This document shows positions 24,814 through 28,803 of a stretch of 28,803 nucleotides of DNA, piece after piece. This DNA comes from JASFYU01 sp045046905 (lineage in GTDB: Bacteria > Bacteroidota > Bacteroidia > Flavobacteriales > Flavobacteriaceae), in assembly GCA_045046905.1 (NCBI GenBank), contig JASFYU010000043.1, positions 1 through 28,803 on the forward strand, read 5' to 3'. The position numbers and the translations under genes are program-made. The number at the start of each line of letters is the position of its first letter. Within the stretch, counting starts at the first letter, position 1. Below the pieces are notes generated by a model. That model had not been told where the DNA came from, ran no database searches, and saw only the letters and a list, made by a program, of their open reading frames with translations.

Positions 24814-25881
24814 ATGCGCAATCAAATACTCCTTACCCTTTTAGCATGCAGTAGTTTTTTTGTTTCCGTAGCCCAAGAAGACATTCTTTTAAAAGATTAT
24901 GATCCGATCTCTATCTACAAAACACCAAGGACCATCATTGAAAAGGCAAAGTTTCCTGTCATCGATATGCATTCACACCCCTATCCTACTTCCGAAAAAG
25001 AAATTGAAGAATGGATCCGAACCATGGACGTTTCAGGAATAGAAAAAACAATTCTTCTTACCTACCGGACAGGAAAGGTTTTTGATAGCATCTACAACCT
25101 CTATTCGAAATATGAAAAACGCTTTGATGTATGGTGCGGATTTGATTATACGGGCTATAAGAATGCCGGCTGGAGCGCGAAAGCCATAAAAGAACTCGAA
25201 AGATGTTTTGAAGTAGGTGCGAAAGGTGTTGGAGAACTAGGAGACAAGGGAGCGGGCCTATTTTATTCTAGTCCTACCCCAGCCTTTGGAATGCATATTG
25301 ATGATGAACGAATGAAACCCCTTCTAAAAAGATGTGGAGAATTAGGCATGCCCATAAATATTCATGTTGCAGAACCCTACTGGATGTATGAAAAGATCGA
25401 TATTCATAATGATGGGTTGATGAATGCAAGCAAATGGAAAATAGATACCGCCAAAGAGAATTTATTACTACACTCACAACTTATACATACTTTGGAAAAT
25501 GCAGTAAGAGAGCACCCTGAGACCACCTTTATCGCCAGTCATTTTGCCAATTGCAGCTATGACCTAAGCATTATAGGTAGGCTTTTGGAGACCTACCCAA
25601 ATCTATATGCCGATATTTCAGCTCGATATGCCGAAACTGCCCCCGTACCCAGATATACCAAGGAATTTTATCAAAAACATCAAGACAAACTGCTTTATGG
25701 CACCGACATGGGCCTTGAACCCTCTATGTACAAAGTCACTTTTAGAATACTCGAAACAGAGGATGAACATTTTTATGAGAAATCACTTTTCAGTTACCAC
25801 TGGGCCCTACACGGACTAGGGCTGCCCGATGACGTTCTAAATAAATTATATTACGAAAATGCCAAAAAAATCATCGATTAA
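24814..25881 (+). CDS. Secreted Amidohydro_2-family hydrolase
   Basis: A 355-residue TIM-barrel metal hydrolase with a signal peptide (LLTLLACSSFFVSVA, cleavage near residue 20). The HxH motif is VIDMHSHPYP (H53, H55). Other conserved parts are INIHVAEPYWM, FIASHFANCSYD and LLYGTDMGLEP with the catalytic aspartate. The ending LYYENAKKIID matches the LNAEKIF ending of the lipoprotein paralogue at 16299. Because it is exported, it cannot act in the cytosol with the kinase and aldolase of its operon; it would process the sugar derivative before uptake, for instance opening a lactone or removing a substituent. Exact reaction unknown. Confidence 0.87.
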   Translation: MRNQILLTLLACSSFFVSVAQEDILLKDYDPISIYKTPRTIIEKAKFPVIDMHSHPYPTSEKEIEEWIRTMDVSGIEKTILLTYRTGKVFDSIYNLYSKYEKRFDVWCGFDYTGYKNAGWSAKAIKELERCFEVGAKGVGELGDKGAGLFYSSPTPAFGMHIDDERMKPLLKRCGELGMPINIHVAEPYWMYEKIDIHNDGLMNASKWKIDTAKENLLLHSQLIHTLENAVREHPETTFIASHFANCSYDLSIIGRLLETYPNLYADISARYAETAPVPRYTKEFYQKHQDKLLYGTDMGLEPSMYKVTFRILETEDEHFYEKSLFSYHWALHGLGLPDDVLNKLYYENAKKIID

Positions 25882-26346
25882 ACTCCTCTGCAATCTTAGC
25901 TGGCTGAGCTAAATGATATACGCTTAGGTGATTTTTGAAATCTGAAATACACGTGAAGGCATAGTATACTCCTAGGACGAGATAAAAACCCAAAAACGAT
26001 TCGGCCCGCTACCCTTATTTAAGATTCTACCTATTTCACTCAGCACAACTGAAATCTTCAAAAAAATTGGAAATTACAGCCCTTGAACTAACTTCTAATC
26101 AAGTTGGTCATAAAGATTTTTTCTGTGTTAGAAGGTTTCCGACTACATCCATAACTCCAACATATAGCAGTAAAAACCAATATATTAAGGAAAATAAGAA
26201 GCTAACATACCGTATAAATACCGATGAAGTGTATACTAATCTCGACTACATTTTCTCACAAAAATATTTTGATGAAGGCAGGCTCTAGGAATACCACAAA
26301 ATCCTTATAGTTAACAACACTTTTTTTTATTCTATAAAAAAATAGT
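25882..26346. other. Intergenic region after the kinase-aldolase operon
   Basis: These 465 bases hold no recognised gene. A frame at 26067-26288 begins with TTG and shows no motif. A small stem TTAGCT/AGCTAA with a 5-base loop (25896-25912) lies 15 bases after the amidohydrolase stop. It has no T tract, so it is only a weak terminator candidate. Confidence 0.45.
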
Positions 26347-26754
26347 ATGAAGAAGATAGGATTTGTACGTAGGCATATGACATTTTACATGTTATTAATA
26401 GGGCTATATACCCTAGCCCAACAAAATATTTTTACTGGAACAACCTCTATGTCCTATAGCAATTCAAGATCGTATACGTGGAATGTTCTGTTGATTTCCA
26501 TAAATTTTCAATCTCCTTCCTCTTCAGGGGCAATACTAGATTTTAATTTTGCAATGCAAAATTAAAATCTAGTATTAGTTCCTGGTGGCGGTGGACCTTC
26601 TGCCGGTATGATGGCAAGCCCTTATGTAAACAACAGACTAATTTGGAATGCGAAATCTCCCGATGATGGCAACGTAGAATACGGAGATATTAGAATCTTC
26701 GCGGGCACACTTGAGTGGACTCGGCGTACTACCAAAAAAAGGTTTTTCCAGTAA
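26347..26754 (+). pseudogene. Broken gene for a secreted protein, cut by a palindrome and an IS remnant
   Basis: The frame starts with a signal peptide (FYMLLIGLYTLAQQ) and continues for 72 codons to a TAA at 26563. That TAA lies inside a 45-base perfect palindrome. Beyond it the same frame stays open for another 62 codons (LVLVPGGGGPSAGMM, SPYVNNRLIWNAKSPDDG, YGDIRIFAGTLEW) until TAA at 26752, where it has already run into the IS1595 fragment. The two halves look like one secreted protein with the frame kept across the palindrome. No family is recognised. The 3' end was probably removed when the IS fragment arrived. The gene is surely not functional as it stands. Confidence 0.5.
26532..26576. 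repeat. Perfect 45-base palindrome (22-bp arms, 1-base centre)
   Basis: Bases 26532-26553 are the exact reverse complement of 26555-26576, with a single A at 26554. It lies in the middle of a secreted-protein frame and introduces its in-frame TAA stop. The total length of 45 keeps the frame on both sides. No T tract follows, so it is not a standard terminator. It could be an inverted duplication or a tiny inserted element. Confidence 0.85.
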
Positions 26755-26950
26755 GGAGATCCAGCGCCAACTTGGGTCGAAGCGCTACGGGCCTGTCTGG
26801 GCAATCGTCCACAAGCTTCGCAAGGCAATGGGACAGCGTGACGACCGCTATACCCTTGAGGGTATGATAGAGGCTGACGGGGAATATTTTACAATAGAGG
26901 TATCCGCTCAATCCACTTTGGGCTTGTTTTTGGCTATTCACAATCCTTGA
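26736..26950 (+). mobile_element. Fragment of an IS1595-family (ISXO2-like) transposase
   Basis: The frame from about 26736 to the stop at 26948-26950 reads KKGFSSKEIQRQLGSKRYG, VWAIVHKLRKAMGQRDDRY and LEGMIEADGEYFTIE, matching the middle part of ISXO2-like DDE transposases. The N-terminal zinc-binding domain is missing, and after the first catalytic aspartate region sequence similarity is lost, so only about 60 of some 300 residues remain. The usual DEGYF is DGEYF here. GC content is clearly above that of the flanks, which suggests an arrival from elsewhere. Terminal repeats are not visible. Inactive relic. Confidence 0.75.
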
Positions 26951-26974
26951 TTCGCACTAGTCAAAATTAAAAGA

Positions 26975-26993
26975 TTAGGTAAATATCACCTAA
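26975..26993 (-). terminator. Possible terminator at the 3' end of the IS4 relic
   Basis: TTAGGT (26975-26980) pairs with ACCTAA (26988-26993) around a 7-base loop, directly downstream of the transposase stop on the minus strand, followed there by TCTTTTAATTTT. It may equally be part of the element's inverted end. Confidence 0.35.
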
Positions 26994-27000
26994 GAAAAAT

Positions 27001-28055
27001 CTAAGTACATAACAAAAATTGAGTTATATCTATATCCATTGGTTTCAGGACATTCAGTAGGCAATTGGCAATATAATCGAGTCGATATTTGAACATCGTT
27101 CTTGCCCTTCTGCCGTGTTTCTTGATTTGTATCGGCCTTAGGCTCTGATGCAAGTATATACCGACCTTGTAGCACCACCATACGAAGGCTATCATGATCA
27201 ATAGCACGAGCTTTTCGATGCGCACGAGATCGGTGAGATGTGTTTTTTCGATATCGAACCCGCTGGACTTCATGGCCTTGAAACACATCTCTATCTGCCA
27301 CCTCTGGGCATGGCCTTCCCTGGCCTCTTGCGGTCTATTGAAGGAAATAATGATCAGGAAGCTCCCCCTTTTAAAGCTTGCACCCCGAGAGATAGCAAGA
27401 CTACCCATTAATCGAGACTATTTTATCATAATGCCTGTACTGACCCGCTCTTAGGTCGTTGAACAGCCTAGATACCTTTATTTCCCTTCCCTTTCGGGGC
27501 AGGAACACCTTGAAGTTGTTACGGATGCGTATATGGTACCTGATTCCTTCCCGGTTCAAATAGGCAATCCATTTCTCCCCCACGAACTCCCTGTCCGCCA
27601 CAAGGCATTCTATGCATTGTTTTCCGAACAGACCTACAAAACGCTCGATAAGGTCTATTCGTTCTTGGCTGTTGGAGTCCCCCCTCTTGTCCAGCATCAT
27701 GGTAAAGAGCAACGGGAAGGCCACTCCCAGGTATACAACGCCCAACATGAGGATATTGATGTCCGTTTGCCCAAACTTCCAGTTGGTACGGTCGATCGTC
27801 AGCTTTACCTTGTCCCGTTTTGGCAATAGGCAGAGACCAGTCTAGATATCATATCCCCGTCCACGGCATAATCCACAATGAAACATTGGATGCGCCGAAG
27901 GGACGAATCCGACCGGGCCGAGGAGTCGAAGGCACGAAGGTGACCGTCTACATCTTGCAAAGCGAACATATGAACATCGAAATGAGTTTTACCCTGGCCA
28001 AGTTGATCTTTCCCTTGAAATGTGTATCGAGAATCGCTGTCAATTCAATATTTTT
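27001..28055 (-). mobile_element. IS4-family transposase, multiply frameshifted relic
   Basis: Nearly the whole of an IS4-type transposase (about 350 codons) can be pieced together on the minus strand from four frame segments. They are the N terminus LDTHFKGKINLARVKLISM (near 28030-27950, with a TAG at 27948), FDSSARSDSSLRRIQ (about 27930-27810), LTIDRTNWKFG and CLVADREFVGEKW (27826-27401), and QRWQIEMCFKAMKSSGFDIE to the end (27408-27001). The two catalytic aspartates (IDRTNW, ADREF) and the glutamate of the Y-2-R-3-E-6-K signature are preserved, but the Y is H. At least two nonsense changes and two or more frameshifts make the gene inactive. Higher GC than the flanks fits a recent foreign origin followed by decay. 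Confidence 0.85.
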
Positions 28056-28620
28056 AACACAGAAATTGATTTTTTTATTATAAAAATAGGTCGAATTATC
28101 TTTTTAAGACACTGAATATAAATACTTTATCATAATATTTTAACATTTAGTCCATTGGTTTTTAATAGATTAAATTTTTGTCATCTACTAAGAATAAAAA
28201 TATGAAGTATATTCGAACTGATTTAGGTAAACCCTCTAGCGAGTTCTGCGATTTTTATAGATCCACAAGTAAAAAAGTGAATATTTAGTACTCGCCTTAA
28301 GGAAATTCAAAAAAGAAACGGCAAGTTTTATGAGGCTGTACTAGAATGATTCTTCATAAGTAGAAGGTTTGGCCAGTAGACTGCAAATCATTGACATGCC
28401 TTACAGGGTATTGATCACGATGGGAATAATCCTACGGCGTGGGTATTTGAATTTTATATGTGGCCAGCTTACATTATTATATTGATTTACCATTTTAATT
28501 ATGTAGGAAATATAATTGTAACTATAAAAATGGTTGGTTGTTGAACGACGGCCTATTATATTTAATTCATGTCACAACATAATTAGTATTAATCCGTCAA
28601 CGGGTAAAAAGCCTAAAAAC
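28056..28620. other. Intergenic region upstream of the ECF sigma gene
   Basis: These 565 AT-rich bases have no confident gene. Short frames with protein-like composition occur (28202-28288; one near 28290 reading RLKEIQKRNGKFYEAVLE; one near 28410 reading GIDHDGNNPTAWVFEFYMWP) but in different registers and with no recognised family. They may be fragments of a lost gene. The sigma gene's promoter should lie close to 28620. Confidence 0.4.
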
Positions 28621-28803
28621 ATGGGGAAAGTCATAAATAAGATTTTAAGCTTGAGAGAATTTGATTTTTTTTTCAATCGCTTATATTCTCCACTGTGCCT
28701 CTTTGCTAATACGTATGTTAATGATGTAAAAGACTCCGAAGATATCGTTCAGGACGTTTTTATAAAAGTGTGGGAAAAGAAAATTTTTTTTGAAAACCAA
28801 AAC
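28621..28803 (+). CDS. ECF RNA polymerase sigma factor (5' part; runs off the window)
   Basis: The first 61 codons of a sigma-70 factor of the ECF type. The opening FDFFFNRLYSPLCLFANTYV and the region 2.2 core DSEDIVQDVFIKVWEKK are characteristic of Bacteroidota ECF factors, which act with a FecR-type anti-sigma and a TonB-dependent receptor to switch on polysaccharide utilisation loci. The gene is open up to the window end. The broken relative at 268-656 shares VF-x-x-W-x-KKI-x-FE. The next genes outside the window are expected to be a FecR-like protein and a SusC/SusD pair; this is inference. Confidence 0.9.
   Translation, partial: MGKVINKILSLREFDFFFNRLYSPLCLFANTYVNDVKDSEDIVQDVFIKVWEKKIFFENQN

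Noticed and set aside
26067..26288. A 73-codon open frame after the kinase-aldolase operon
   Set aside because: It starts with TTG, has no family motif and no signal, and lies in AT-rich DNA where such frames arise by chance.
28202..28288. A 28-codon frame starting with ATG upstream of the sigma gene
   Set aside because: Too short, no motif and no supporting context; mentioned only in the intergenic entry.

Overview
The window looks like a chromosomal segment from a marine, polysaccharide-degrading member of the Bacteroidota, most likely a flavobacterium. The reasons are low GC content, few Shine-Dalgarno sites, many exported Tat and lipoprotein sugar enzymes (Gfo/Idh/MocA, GMC oxidoreductase with a gluconate dehydrogenase subunit 3, acetylxylan-esterase-like hydrolases), an ECF sigma factor of the type that precedes SusC/SusD loci, and IS4- and IS1595-type relics. 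No rRNA, tRNA or CRISPR was seen. No SusC/SusD pair lies inside the window.

Layout. 1-700: a palindromic repeat and a decayed ECF sigma gene. 811-6908 (minus): a tight six-gene operon, in transcription order an AgaS-type SIS deaminase/isomerase, a PfkB kinase of the phosphofructokinase/tagatose-6-P kinase branch, a CBM9-like secreted protein, an M20 deacylase, an SDR with an altered active site and a DapA-superfamily aldolase. 7460-10868 (plus): an exported oxidoreductase pair (subunit 3 plus GMC) followed by an HGSNAT-like membrane acetyltransferase. 10899-19549 (minus): two large esterase/hydrolase proteins, two Tat-exported Gfo/Idh proteins and an amidohydrolase lipoprotein, with at least one gene remnant between them. 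19576-20232: a collapsed beta-propeller gene and a second copy of the palindromic repeat. 20477-22257: a DeoR-family repressor converging on an EamA transporter. 23041-25881 (plus): a three-gene operon of PfkB kinase, class II aldolase and exported amidohydrolase. 26347-28055: a broken secreted-protein gene carrying a perfect palindrome, an IS1595 fragment and a multiply frameshifted IS4 transposase. 28621-end: the 5' part of an intact ECF sigma gene.

How the parts may work together (inference). AgaS, a tagatose-6-phosphate-type kinase and a class II tagatose/fructose-bisphosphate aldolase are the three core steps of galactosamine-type amino sugar breakdown, and a DeoR-type regulator of the AgaR kind sits between the two operons. 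The usual partners (NagA/AgaA deacetylase, a PTS or a GalNAc kinase) are missing. In their place are an M20 deacylase, a second PfkB kinase, a lysine-less SDR and a DapA-like lyase, so the window may encode a variant route for a modified amino sugar or sugar acid. The exported oxidoreductases, acetyltransferase, esterases and amidohydrolases would prepare the substrate in the periplasm. At least five decayed genes or transposon relics show that the region is being remodelled.
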